Shown: positions 35,605 to 44,329, counted from the stretch's first letter. The stretch is DNA of 64,000 bases from an uncultured Roseburia sp. (GCA_945787015.1 CALZGM010000009.1:1-64000), one strand, 5' to 3'. The notes: a model not told the origin generated them from the sequence alone. A program made the numbers and translations.

Positions 35605-35988
35605 ATGCACATAGAACATATTGCAATGTATGTCGATGATTTAGAAAAGACAAGAGATTTTTTTGTGAAATATTTTGATGCGGTGTCTAACGAAGGATAT
35701 CATAATCCAAATACTGATTTCCGTTCCTATTTTTTGTCGTTTGGGGATGGTGCAAGATTAGAAATCATGCATAAACCGAACATGACCCAGCACGAAAAAG
35801 AGTTAGCGAGAACTGGATATATTCATATTGCTTTTCAGTTGGGAAGCAAAGAAGCGGTAAATGAACTTACAAATAGAATGAAAAACGATGGCTATACAGT
35901 TGTTAGTGGACCCAGAACAACAGGGGATGGATATTATGAAAGCTGCATTATTGGGATAGAAGGAAATCAAATTGAAATTACAGAATAG
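35605..35988 (+). CDS. VOC family protein (second copy)
   Basis: A 127-residue glyoxalase/bleomycin-resistance-type protein: IEHIAMYVDDLEKTRDFFV, ARLEIMHKP, YIHIAFQLGS and QIEITE supply the metal-ligand positions. A CTGGAGGAAC site precedes ATG 35605. The start region is duplicated at 34401-34420. Substrate unknown. Confidence 0.88.
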   Translation: MHIEHIAMYVDDLEKTRDFFVKYFDAVSNEGYHNPNTDFRSYFLSFGDGARLEIMHKPNMTQHEKELARTGYIHIAFQLGSKEAVNELTNRMKNDGYTVVSGPRTTGDGYYESCIIGIEGNQIEITE

Positions 35989-35998
35989 GATTTTTTCC

Positions 35999-36289
35999 AT
36001 GATTGAAGACAAGAGTGGGGAATTCATCGGTAATATAGAATTCATGGATATAAAGGATGGATTCGGAGAACTGGGAATTGCTATTACTGCAAAGAAGCAG
36101 GACATGCACTATGGGACAGAGGCAATTCAGAGAATGCTTGCGTATGGATTTGCGGAGCTTGGGTTGAAGCGTATTGTTTTGAAAGTTTATCCGAATAATG
36201 CAAGAGCGATTCATGTATACGAGAAATGCGGTTTTGTAACATATGATGCTACGGATGAAGACATCTTTATGGAAATTTTTGCAGATTAA
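35999..36289 (+). pseudogene. N-terminally truncated GNAT acetyltransferase
   Basis: The ~96 residues from ATG 35999 cover only the second half of a GNAT protein: GNIEFMDI, DMHYGTEAIQRML at motif A, and YPNNARAIHVYEKCGFVTYD at motif B. The N-terminal ~60-70 residues are missing and the sequence begins 11 bases after the VOC stop codon, without a good ribosome binding site. It is probably a remnant joined to the VOC gene by recombination. Confidence 0.7.
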
Positions 36290-36339
36290 TTAAGACACGT
36301 GTGCAATATACAGACGAAAGAATATGGAGAAATAATAAT

Positions 36340-36870
36340 ATGATGCAATATAGAAGCTTAAGAGCGGATGAATTGAATAGAGAGTTATTTTCCAATTTTA
36401 TCCGCCGTCAGGTGGTCACAAAATGCTGGCGGAAAGAAAAAGGCGAATGGAAAATAAAAGAGGTACCCTTTATAGATGACTGGTCAGAAGAAAATTATGC
36501 GACACTGGTGTCCTGTTTAAAGAATACCATTCTTACCGGAGGCTTCGTATATGGAGCTTTTTCGGATAATGCGTTGAAGGGTTTCGTATCGGTAGAACCG
36601 GTGTTATTTGGCGGCGAACAAAAGTATCTGGATTTGTCCAGTATCCATGTATCTGAGGATATGCGGGGACAGGGAATTGGCAAGGTGCTTTTCCTTGCCG
36701 CAAAGGAATGGGCAAAGGAAAATGGCGCAAGAAAACTATATATTTCAGCACATTCATCCGTAGAGAGCCAGGCTTTTTATAAGGCAATGGGATGCGTGGA
36801 AGCAGAGGTCTATAACCAAAAGCATGTGGAAGAAGAACCTTGTGACTGCCAGTTGGAATGCCGCCTGTAA
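36340..36870 (+). CDS. GNAT family N-acetyltransferase
   Basis: A 176-residue acetyltransferase with VSEDMRGQGIGKVLFL (motif A) and SSVESQAFYKAMGCVEAEVY (motif B). A TGGAGA site precedes ATG 36340; the in-frame GTG at 36301 has none. The C terminus EPCDCQLECRL is cysteine-rich and typical of this subgroup. Substrate unknown. Confidence 0.88.
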   Translation: MMQYRSLRADELNRELFSNFIRRQVVTKCWRKEKGEWKIKEVPFIDDWSEENYATLVSCLKNTILTGGFVYGAFSDNALKGFVSVEPVLFGGEQKYLDLSSIHVSEDMRGQGIGKVLFLAAKEWAKENGARKLYISAHSSVESQAFYKAMGCVEAEVYNQKHVEEEPCDCQLECRL

Positions 36871-36888
36871 GAGGAGGGAACTTTAGTT

Positions 36889-37395
36889 ATGAAAATGTTA
36901 GAAACGGACAGGTTATATCTTAGAAATTTATCGCCATCTGACTTAGATAATATATACGACTACAGAAACAACGAAGTTTGCTATAAATATCAGCGGTGGG
37001 ATGACTTTACCAAGGAAGATATCGGGGCGTTCATTCAGAGATTTTGCAGGGATGAATTTTTGTCTACGAAAGAGGAACAGCATTATGCGGTTTGCTTAGA
37101 ATCAGATAATGAAATGATTGGAGAACTGGCATTTTTTTATAATGAAGAGGATAACTGCATTACGCTGGGAATTACGATTTCTTATCGCTATCATAAAAGA
37201 GGATTTGCATACGAATTGTTGGAAAAAGTAATTCATCAGATTAAAAACAAGTATCCTACGATGGACATTGTAGGATTAATTGAAAAAGATAACGTAAACA
37301 GTAGGAAGCTTTTTGAAAAACTTGGGTTTGAACAGGAATGTTATGCGGAATCAATTGCTTCGTATGTTTATACTTTATATGGAACTATGGTTTAG
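36889..37395 (+). CDS. GNAT family N-acetyltransferase (RimJ/RimL-like)
   Basis: A 168-residue protein opening with LETDRLYLRNLSPSDLDNIY, the classic start of the RimJ/RimL-type subgroup, followed by YHKRGFAYELLEK (motif A) and NVNSRKLFEKLGFEQE (motif B). Starts 18 bases after the previous gene with GGAGGG. Substrate (protein N terminus or small molecule) unknown. Confidence 0.88.
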   Translation: MKMLETDRLYLRNLSPSDLDNIYDYRNNEVCYKYQRWDDFTKEDIGAFIQRFCRDEFLSTKEEQHYAVCLESDNEMIGELAFFYNEEDNCITLGITISYRYHKRGFAYELLEKVIHQIKNKYPTMDIVGLIEKDNVNSRKLFEKLGFEQECYAESIASYVYTLYGTMV

Positions 37396-37409
37396 AGAAG
37401 GGGATTATT

Positions 37410-38126
37410 ATGGCGGTATGGAATCCTTGGCGTGGATGCAAAAGATGCAGCGAGGGCTGCTTGCACTGCTATATTCACAAAGGTGATGCAAAAAGAAATG
37501 TGAATACAAATAATATTGTAAAAACAAAAGATTTTGAAAAGCCAATTGTGAAGTTAAAAAATGGTAATTACAAGATGAAATCAGGAACTGTCTACCTGTG
37601 CTTTACATCAGACTTCCTGATTGAAGAGGCTGATGCGTGGCGGGATGACTGTTGGAAAATGATGAAGGAAAGAGGGGATTGCACTTTCTTATTCCTGACA
37701 AAAAGAATTAACAGATTTATGAAATGTATTCCCGACGATTGGGGCGATGGATATGAAAATGTTGTGGTTTGCTGTACTATAGAAAATCAGAAAAATGCGG
37801 ATTATAAGCTGGGAATTTTTAAAGATTTGCCCATTAAGCATAAATGCATTACAGCACAGCCCTTACTGGAAGACATAGATATTGAGAAGTATCTTGATGG
37901 AATTGAATTAGTTGTGGTAGGAGGAGAATCCGATTATCATGCCAGGCCGCTTGATTATGCATGGGTATTGAACATCCGAAAGCAGTGCGTGAGAAAAAAT
38001 GTAAACTTTGAATTCAGACAATGTGGAACTTATTTTATTAAGGATGGAAAGCAATATAAGCTACAGACAAAAGACTTAATGAGTCAGGCGAGGAAGGCAA
38101 ATATTAATTATAAAACGGTGAATTAA
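37410..38126 (+). CDS. DUF5131 family protein (phage Gp37/Gp68-like)
   Basis: A 238-residue protein opening with WNPWRGCKRCSEGCLHCYIH, the Cys-rich start of the DUF5131 family found in phages and bacteria. The clustered Cys suggest an Fe-S or zinc site and a radical-SAM-like barrel; CITAQPLLEDID and VVVGGESDYHARPLDYAWV are family blocks. Function unknown. The start at 37410 has AAGGGG; the longer frame overlaps the GNAT gene. Confidence 0.85.
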   Translation: MAVWNPWRGCKRCSEGCLHCYIHKGDAKRNVNTNNIVKTKDFEKPIVKLKNGNYKMKSGTVYLCFTSDFLIEEADAWRDDCWKMMKERGDCTFLFLTKRINRFMKCIPDDWGDGYENVVVCCTIENQKNADYKLGIFKDLPIKHKCITAQPLLEDIDIEKYLDGIELVVVGGESDYHARPLDYAWVLNIRKQCVRKNVNFEFRQCGTYFIKDGKQYKLQTKDLMSQARKANINYKTVN

Positions 38127-38150
38127 TATGGAAAGCACTAGGAGGTAACG

Positions 38151-38915
38151 ATGCTATTAGAGGAGTTTGATGAAAATAAAATTGCGGTAATCAATCCGGA
38201 TATGATATTTCAAAAAATACCGGATTTCCCGGAAACGGTAGTGTCTGTGTTTTCACATCAGCTGTTTGACGCGATTGTCCGTTTTTTGGGTGGAACTGTG
38301 ATTGCGGAAAGTCATGATGTAGATGGTGTATGGCCGGTTTATGAGGTGAACTATAAAGGAAAGCGGTTTGCATTTTTCAAGGGAAGGCTTGGTGGCCCGG
38401 CCTGTGTGGGAGCTTTTGAGGATGTTATGGCATTTGGTGGTAAAAGGATTATTTTGCTTGGAAACTGCGGTGTCCTGGATAAGAAGATAAAGGACTGCGG
38501 AATTATCATTCCAACGAAAGCAATTCGGGATGAAGGAACCAGCTATCATTATGCACCGGCAAGCGATACTATTGAAGTCAACACCAAATACACAGAAGAA
38601 TTTAAAAAGATTTTAGAGGAATTCGGTTATCCATATGTAGAGGGTGTCACATGGACGACGGATGCATTTTATCGGGAAACACCTCAAAAGATAGAGAACC
38701 GTAAAAAGATGGGAGCCATTTGTGTGGAAATGGAGTGTGCTTCTATGCAGGCCTTCTGCAATTTCAGAGGCATTGAGTTTTTTCAGTTTCTTTATGCTGG
38801 AGATAATCTTGACCATTCTTCGTGGGATCCGAGAAGCCTTTCCGGAAATGAAAGACTGGATGATAAGCAAAAGATTGCACTGCTGGCGTTTGAGTTGGCG
38901 TATAAGATTTCTTAG
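38151..38915 (+). CDS. Nucleoside phosphorylase (PNP/UDP family)
   Basis: A 254-residue enzyme that cleaves nucleosides with phosphate. Visible blocks are GRLGGPACVGAFEDVMAFGG (phosphate site), LGNCGVL, and AICVEMECASMQAFC with the MEcA ribose-binding Glu of the family. Base specificity (uridine or purine) is not evident. AGGAGG precedes the ATG. It overlaps the next gene, on the opposite strand, by 4 bases. Confidence 0.9.
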   Translation: MLLEEFDENKIAVINPDMIFQKIPDFPETVVSVFSHQLFDAIVRFLGGTVIAESHDVDGVWPVYEVNYKGKRFAFFKGRLGGPACVGAFEDVMAFGGKRIILLGNCGVLDKKIKDCGIIIPTKAIRDEGTSYHYAPASDTIEVNTKYTEEFKKILEEFGYPYVEGVTWTTDAFYRETPQKIENRKKMGAICVEMECASMQAFCNFRGIEFFQFLYAGDNLDHSSWDPRSLSGNERLDDKQKIALLAFELAYKIS

Positions 38916-39532
38916 CTGCCAAAAAGTTGTGAATCTATTTTTGATAAAACGGTTGCAGGGAAAAGAGATTTTGTTAATTGTAAATCTTTTTTCTTATATG
39001 TTAACTGAGTATATTCTCGTTTGGTATTTTTCATTTTAAAAATAGCAAAAATTTTTCCGGGTGGGTACTGAGAGATATTTCGAATATCTTCACTCAAAAT
39101 AGTATTTGGTATGAAAAAATCGTTTTTTGAAATTAATCCGAGGCAAGCAGAGGTTGTTCCGGCTACTTTTTCAGTATAAAGCTCAAGATGTGGACCGGTA
39201 TAGTTGCCTATCATACGGGCAGTTTGATCTATATTTACTATACTAGACAGAATCTTTAATTTTAATTCAGTGGTAAAAGGGCATTTAACAAAAAAGTCAT
39301 TCGGACTAAGCTTGTTATTTACTATTTTGTGATAAAATATATTTGCTGAAATTCCTGGACGTGGTACTAGACCTGTAAAGTGTAGAAAATTGTGAGCACG
39401 GAAGCGAACTTCAGCAAATTCTACTTTGTTTTGTGCATTGTAATAGACAAACATAACTTGAGTGTTACAAAGATTTGTATCATATGTACAGGCGCACTTA
39501 TGCACAATAGCAATAATTTCGTTTTTGGTCAT
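38912..39532 (-). CDS. Probable PBECR4-type nuclease-fold protein
   Basis: A 206-residue protein, the only minus-strand gene in the island. I recognise the pattern HNFLHFTGLVPR, DFFVKCPFTTELKLKILSSI, MIGNYTG, VAGTTSACLGL and PNTILSEDIRNI as that of the PBECR4 family (barnase-EndoU-colicin-RelE-like nuclease fold of phage and mobile-element proteins). The assignment is from memory. It could be a toxin-like or phage-derived enzyme. The upstream side (39533-39837) holds a direct repeat. Confidence 0.6.
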   Translation of the reverse strand: MTKNEIIAIVHKCACTYDTNLCNTQVMFVYYNAQNKVEFAEVRFRAHNFLHFTGLVPRPGISANIFYHKIVNNKLSPNDFFVKCPFTTELKLKILSSIVNIDQTARMIGNYTGPHLELYTEKVAGTTSACLGLISKNDFFIPNTILSEDIRNISQYPPGKIFAIFKMKNTKREYTQLTYKKKDLQLTKSLFPATVLSKIDSQLFGS

Positions 39533-39615
39533 GGGAAAACTCCTAATGATGTGAAATAGAATTTAAAAGGAAGATTCACCCACCGCAGCGAATGTAACCT
39601 TCCTTTCATGACTGA

Positions 39616-39706
39616 TTTTTCTGTTGTCCGTCAACGAATCGGCACCCGTAGTCCGATAAGAATGCTGGTTTTTCTGTTGCCAGCCAACTGTTCAGCACCC
39701 GTAGTC
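39616..39706. repeat. Two direct repeats with 53-bp period
   Basis: TTTTTCTGTTG occurs at 39616-39626 and 39669-39679, and GCACCCGTAGTC at 39642-39653 and 39695-39706; both pairs are 53 bases apart, with related sequence between. They lie in the 305-base spacer between the PBECR4-like gene and the fusion gene; no gene was seen there. Confidence 0.7.
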
Positions 39707-39837
39707 TGAGAAGAAATTCGGATTAATGTGTCAGCCCACAAATAGGCAATGCCTATCAACTACATATATTATACATTTAAAAATTGAATTATGCAAAGAG
39801 AAAAATGGGTTTGAAAAAAAGGGGGATTTTATAGATA

Positions 39838-41175
39838 ATGTATAAAAACATTTTTATTGAAGGAATACAGGGAACCGGAAAAACAACCTTGCTCCGTCTA
39901 CTCGGACAGGCCCTGCCGGATTATCATGTGTACTGGGAGGGCGATTATTCCCCGGTAGAACTGGCATGGTGTACTTATATGACAGAGTCAGAGTATGAAG
40001 CTGCACTGGTAAAATTTCCTGATTTAGCAGAAAAAATTCGGCAAGCCACGTATCAGGAAGACAGCCACTATATTGTTACATACACACGAATCTTAGCGGA
40101 ACGCAGAGAGTTCTATGAGTATATGGAGCAGTATGAAATCTATAATGGCAGACGTCCATTGGAAGAATTTAAAACAATTTTGCTGAGGCGTTATGAGAAC
40201 TTTAGTAGCGCGGGCAATGTGTTTGAATGCTCTTTCTTTCAAAATACGATGGAAGAACTGCTGCTTTATTATGACATGACGGAGCAGGAGATTCTGGATT
40301 TCTATGAGGAGCTGTTTGCCAAACTAAAAGAGAAAGAATTCGTGATGGTGTATCTGTGTTCCGAGCAGATTGAAGAAAATATTTTACAAATCAAAAAGGA
40401 ACGTTCAGACGAAAACGGAGTGGAAATGTGGTATCCGCTGATGCTGCGTTATCTGAACGATACTCCATATGGGAAAAAACACCCTTTTGAAGGGGTGACA
40501 GATATGGCCGCGCATTTTAGGCGCCGCATGCAGATGGAACTTGCGGCAATTGAAAAAGTGTTAGGAAATCAGGCAATTGTGATACCAGCAAAGGAATATC
40601 AGATAGAGGAACTGATAAGACAGATTCAAGGAGGAGAAATAATGAACGAGAAAATAGAAGTAAGAATCATTGACAAGGCGCATAGCGCAGATATTAACAT
40701 TCCAAACCAGCCTTTTGAATTGTTTGGAAGAATGATTCCGTCCTATGTGAACGAGCAGTGGAGTTATACAACGGAGTTGTTTCCGGAGGTGAGCACAATG
40801 TGTTTCCCGGATGAAAACTATGATTTTGACGCTCTTTCAGAAAATAGTGTGTTTATTGGTGCATATGAAGGAGAAAAGTGTATCGGATTAGCAATCATGC
40901 AGCAGGAATGGTTTAAATACATGTATTTGTATGATTTAAAAGTGGATTCTGCTTATAGAGGGAAAAACGTTGGCGCGATGCTGATTGAAAAAGCAAAAGA
41001 AGTGGCAAAGGAAAATGGATATCAGGGTATTCATACGGTGGGACAGGACAATAACCTTGCGGCATGCAAGTTTTATATCAAATCCGGTTTTGTCATTGGC
41101 GGTTTAGACACGAAGGTTTATCAGGGAACGAAACAGGAAGGTAAGAAAGATATTTTATTTTATTTGGATATCTGA
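39838..41175 (+). CDS. Fusion of P-loop kinase domain and streptothricin acetyltransferase-like GNAT domain
   Basis: A 445-residue protein. Residues 1-~265 form a deoxynucleoside-kinase-like P-loop domain (Walker A GIQGTGKTT; later FECSFFQNTMEELL). Residues ~269-445 form a GNAT domain strikingly like streptothricin acetyltransferases SatA/Sat4: NIPNQPFELFGRMIPSYV, YMYLYDLKVDSAYRGKNVGA, GQDNNLAACKFYIKSGFVIG and a C-terminal LFYLDI. The join contains a full ribosome binding site (AAGGAGGAG) and ATG at 40642 in frame, so the GNAT domain may also be made alone. Kinase substrate unknown. Confidence 0.85.
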   Translation: MYKNIFIEGIQGTGKTTLLRLLGQALPDYHVYWEGDYSPVELAWCTYMTESEYEAALVKFPDLAEKIRQATYQEDSHYIVTYTRILAERREFYEYMEQYEIYNGRRPLEEFKTILLRRYENFSSAGNVFECSFFQNTMEELLLYYDMTEQEILDFYEELFAKLKEKEFVMVYLCSEQIEENILQIKKERSDENGVEMWYPLMLRYLNDTPYGKKHPFEGVTDMAAHFRRRMQMELAAIEKVLGNQAIVIPAKEYQIEELIRQIQGGEIMNEKIEVRIIDKAHSADINIPNQPFELFGRMIPSYVNEQWSYTTELFPEVSTMCFPDENYDFDALSENSVFIGAYEGEKCIGLAIMQQEWFKYMYLYDLKVDSAYRGKNVGAMLIEKAKEVAKENGYQGIHTVGQDNNLAACKFYIKSGFVIGGLDTKVYQGTKQEGKKDILFYLDI

Positions 41176-41196
41176 AGACAGAATTTGGAGTAAAAA

Positions 41197-41817
41197 ATGG
41201 ATATAAAGATAGAAAGAATCAATGCGTATGATGACAGCAGATTTTCAGAAAAAGTCTTAAAGCAGCATGGCGCGTTTGTAATCAACGATACGATACCTTG
41301 TGAGATTGAAATTGTCGGTAGTTGCGAAGCAGTTGTTCACGGCGAAGTACAGGAGTATCAGGATGCAGTGATTGAGGAGTTCCGTTTTTACGCAGAGCAT
41401 ATTTGCAAGTTTTATAATGAAGAGCAGAAACTGATAAAAGAATTTGAACCGGTGGAGACGTTTCGAATCCGCATTGAGGAGATACAGCCATCCCAGTTTT
41501 ATGTGGATGAAGATAAAATCAAGGCGGTAAAGACCTTTATTACAAGTCAAAAGGACATCATCATTCCGGTAATGAAAGAAAACGGAAAATATATTTCACT
41601 GGATGGACATACAAGACTCGCAGCGGCTATTGAATTAGGGTATGATGAAGTCATAGCTTTTTACACAGAGGCAGGAGACTATATTTTTGACTTTGTAAAT
41701 GAGGCAAAAAAGCGCGGTATACATACTCCATATGATTTGAAAAAGGTACCACACGAGGAATACGAGGTGGTGTGGAATCAGTTTTGCGACGAGTTTTTTA
41801 GTAGGAAGCAGGCTTGA
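41197..41817 (+). CDS. ParB-like domain protein of an acetyltransferase-associated family
   Basis: A 206-residue protein. The C-terminal half contains a ParB/sulfiredoxin-type block (IQPSQFYVDEDKI, then GKYISLDGHTRLAAAIELGY with the GHxR motif). The N-terminal half (VINDTIPCEIEIV ... EEFRFYAEHICKFY) has no known catalytic motif; relatives are sometimes labelled acetyltransferase. It is too far from any replicon partition system to be a chromosome-segregation ParB. A 21-codon remnant of another reading frame ends at 41885 just downstream. Confidence 0.65.
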   Translation: MDIKIERINAYDDSRFSEKVLKQHGAFVINDTIPCEIEIVGSCEAVVHGEVQEYQDAVIEEFRFYAEHICKFYNEEQKLIKEFEPVETFRIRIEEIQPSQFYVDEDKIKAVKTFITSQKDIIIPVMKENGKYISLDGHTRLAAAIELGYDEVIAFYTEAGDYIFDFVNEAKKRGIHTPYDLKKVPHEEYEVVWNQFCDEFFSRKQA

Positions 41818-41912
41818 CTTTTGATGAGAATATGAAGGTTGTCTGCGAAGAGTTTAAACTGGTTTATAAGCCGGAAAAAGAATAGTTAACAAAATGAATG
41901 GAGGTAATGGTT

Positions 41913-42428
41913 ATGAAGGACGTATTTCTTGTATATGACAAAAGTTGTTTTTATGAAATTGTGATTTTGAATTACTTTATGCAATTTACGAATTGCGAGG
42001 TGCTTCTTTGCTCATTAGATGGCAAACCAATCCGGTCAATGGAAGGCTATTCGGTGAATGTGGATATGGCTGTAAGCGAACTCGATAAAAGCCAGATTCG
42101 CAGCCTTATCATACCTGGTGGAAACGTGAAAAATATTAATAACGAAGAAGTGAGAGCACTTTTTAGAGAGGTAAAAGCACAAGGGAAATTAGTTGCAGGA
42201 ATCTGTGCAGGCGTGGATTTGCTGGATGAGGCAGGAGTACTTTGTGATGTAAAATCAACACACTCTATCGATTTAGATATCGTAAGTGATAAAAATGTAA
42301 TTACCGCAAGGGCAAATGCTTATGTTGACTTTGCCGTAGAAGTGGCAAAAAAACTGGATTTGTTTGCCGACGAGGCAGATTTGCAGGAAACGATTGATTT
42401 TTGGAAATATCATAAACGGATGGAGTAA
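41913..42428 (+). CDS. DJ-1/PfpI family protein (second copy)
   Basis: A 171-residue protein with the nucleophile block LVAGICAGVDLLDEAG (Cys near residue 95) and the N-terminal YEIVILNYF region with the partner Glu. It resembles amidotransferase-like DJ-1 members more than the copy at 19002. The start at 41913 follows GGAGGT; upstream ATGs at 41894 and 41907 overlap or precede that site. Confidence 0.85.
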   Translation: MKDVFLVYDKSCFYEIVILNYFMQFTNCEVLLCSLDGKPIRSMEGYSVNVDMAVSELDKSQIRSLIIPGGNVKNINNEEVRALFREVKAQGKLVAGICAGVDLLDEAGVLCDVKSTHSIDLDIVSDKNVITARANAYVDFAVEVAKKLDLFADEADLQETIDFWKYHKRME

Positions 42429-42436
42429 AAAAATCC

Positions 42437-42988
42437 ATGAAAATATGCTTAAGAGAGCGCACCGAAGAAACAGTTGCAATTTATTTTACAAAAGCACAGG
42501 ATGTGGAAATAAAAAAGGTTTTGCCACAAATTACGAGAACATTGGAGGAGACCTTAGAAGATTATCACAAGACACAGCTTCCAGATGCGACTAGTTATGG
42601 AAGAACGATTTATGCTGATGATATCTATGTAGGGGACATTTGGTGCTACGCAATCAATATGGATGAGGAACCGAATGCTATGTTAAGCTATTGCATTTTT
42701 GAAAAAGAATATTGGGGACAGGGCGTAGCGACGAAGGCGGTGAAGTTATTTCTAGAGGAAATTTTAGAAAGATTTCATTTTATGACGATAGGCGCATTTT
42801 CTTACACATCAAATCCGGCATCAATAAGAGTACTTGAGAAAAATGGATTTTTGATGCAGGAAGAGTTTGTTGAAGATGGGATACAGTCGCAGTATTTTCA
42901 ACGAAAATGCATGACTATGAGTGAGGATGTGCTTAAAAATATTTGTGAACATTACGGTATAGAAGACGTTTGCATTGGAAGCTTTTAA
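42437..42988 (+). CDS. GNAT family N-acetyltransferase
   Basis: A 183-residue acetyltransferase with EYWGQGVATKAVKLFL (motif A) and TSNPASIRVLEKNGFLMQEE (motif B). It starts 8 bases after the DJ-1 stop, with GGAG close upstream. The substrate-side TSYGRTIYADDIYVGDIW is usual for this GNAT subgroup. Substrate unknown. Confidence 0.87.
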   Translation: MKICLRERTEETVAIYFTKAQDVEIKKVLPQITRTLEETLEDYHKTQLPDATSYGRTIYADDIYVGDIWCYAINMDEEPNAMLSYCIFEKEYWGQGVATKAVKLFLEEILERFHFMTIGAFSYTSNPASIRVLEKNGFLMQEEFVEDGIQSQYFQRKCMTMSEDVLKNICEHYGIEDVCIGSF

Positions 42989-43182
42989 AGTCCATTTTTA
43001 AGTATTACATATTAAACGAAGTAGAAAAAAAGGTGTATAGGGACTATAAGAAGATCATTGATTTATGCTTTTATCCGAATGTGATGTTGTGGATATATTT
43101 GATTGAAAATCATAAATATGAGGATAAAGTAATTCAGTTGATTCGGTTTTTGGCAAGAGATAAAGGACGGATAGAAAGCTGA
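42970..43182 (+). CDS. Short hypothetical frame, possibly a gene fragment
   Basis: A 70-codon frame opening with TTG inside the end of the GNAT gene. It reads as a helical protein (EVEKKVYRDYKKIIDLCFYP, then MLWIYLIENHKY), unlike random sequence, but has no clear ribosome binding site or family. It may be the 3' part of a truncated gene. Confidence 0.35.
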   Translation: MHWKLLKSIFKYYILNEVEKKVYRDYKKIIDLCFYPNVMLWIYLIENHKYEDKVIQLIRFLARDKGRIES

Positions 43183-43218
43183 AGAGGGAATATTTATGGA
43201 AGAAAAGGGAAGAAGTCT

Positions 43219-43508
43219 ATGGAACTAAAAAAGGTTGACTATAAAAACTTATGGCCGATTACAAAATTATCGGTGCAGGACTCCCAGAAGGAATTTGTGG
43301 CAACGAATACAGAAAGCATTTTGGAGGCATATGTCACAATCACATCCGGCGCGGTTGCGTTGCCATTCGGATTATATGAGAATGGCATCCTTGTTGGCTT
43401 TCTTACGAACCGGAAAATACCATGGCACGGCAGCTTTATCATTCGTTCGGATTCGAGGAGAACGGGGAAGTGTGTGATGGCGAAGTGGTTGCGGTACGAA
43501 AGCTATAA
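43219..43508 (+). pseudogene. GNAT acetyltransferase with internal deletion
   Basis: The first ~65 codons are a typical spermidine-type GNAT N terminus (FVATNTESILEAYVTI, VALPFGLYENG, LVGFL). The frame then shifts; in another frame the normal C terminus is found (EPENTMARQLYHSFGFEENG, then VVAVRKL and TAA 43506-43508). About 70 codons with the acetyl-CoA loop are missing. The deletion falls in the same part of the fold as in the pseudogene at 33949. Confidence 0.78.
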
Positions 43509-43522
43509 GTGGGAGATTTAGG

Positions 43523-44287
43523 ATGAAGCATCTATACGGAGTAGAGACAAAGGAAGAATTGACTAAATATCAAAAATTTGTTGAGCGGATACAGCCCAGA
43601 CTGGATGAATATCTTAAATTTCTTCAAACAGAATATGAAGTTCGTGACTTGCCAAGAACCATTTTGTGGACGGGAAAAGAAGCTGCGACAAGTCTGATTA
43701 GTGATATTCCGGTTCCGGCATATACCAATGAGTATCGTGTTGTTATGACGCCGGATATAGAAGCTTGGCGAAGTTTATACTTAAAACAATTGGAAGGTAT
43801 AGAGAATCAGAAAGAAAACGAGGCGGCCCGCCAAAGCATTAAGGAATATTACCTTAAGGAACTGTCAGAAAACCATATCATGCAAATCCTTGGTCATGAA
43901 CTGGCACATCATAGCGAATGGTTCTTAGAGGATTTTGATTCGGCTCTTAGTGATGGTATTTGGTTTGAAGAGGGAATGGTTGAGTACATTAGCAGACGCT
44001 ATTTTTTGACAGAGGAAGAATTTGAACAGGAAGCATTTTATAATCAACAATTAGTAAACTTGTTGAAAGAAAAATATGGAACTCATTCGTTGGAGGAATT
44101 CGGACAGGCTACCTATGAAGGCGACTATGCAAGTATCTTTTTTGAATATTGGCGAAGCTTTCTGGCAGTCAAAAAAGTAATAGAAGATTATAATGGGAAT
44201 ATTCGGAAAGTTTTTCACTCCTATCATGAGTGGCATGAAAAAAATAACGGACAGACACTGGTAGAGTGGTTTCAGGTCTGTATCTAA
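43523..44287 (+). CDS. Putative zinc metallopeptidase (HExxH, gluzincin-like)
   Basis: A 254-residue cytoplasmic protein with HELAHH (in ILGHELAHHSEWF, near residue 125) and, 25 residues later, WFEEGMVEYISRRY, where the Glu would be the third zinc ligand as in peptidase_MA-type enzymes. No signal peptide. The family is not known to me beyond this fold. GGGAG precedes the ATG; it begins just after the GNAT pseudogene. Confidence 0.72.
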   Translation: MKHLYGVETKEELTKYQKFVERIQPRLDEYLKFLQTEYEVRDLPRTILWTGKEAATSLISDIPVPAYTNEYRVVMTPDIEAWRSLYLKQLEGIENQKENEAARQSIKEYYLKELSENHIMQILGHELAHHSEWFLEDFDSALSDGIWFEEGMVEYISRRYFLTEEEFEQEAFYNQQLVNLLKEKYGTHSLEEFGQATYEGDYASIFFEYWRSFLAVKKVIEDYNGNIRKVFHSYHEWHEKNNGQTLVEWFQVCI

Positions 44288-44329
44288 TATTAAAAATAAG
44301 CTTAATCAGCGAAGAATTGAGGAAGAATA

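Noticed and set aside
41197-41817. Chromosome-partition ParB
   Set aside because: Only the short GHxR block is shared; no helix-turn-helix domain and no parA neighbour.
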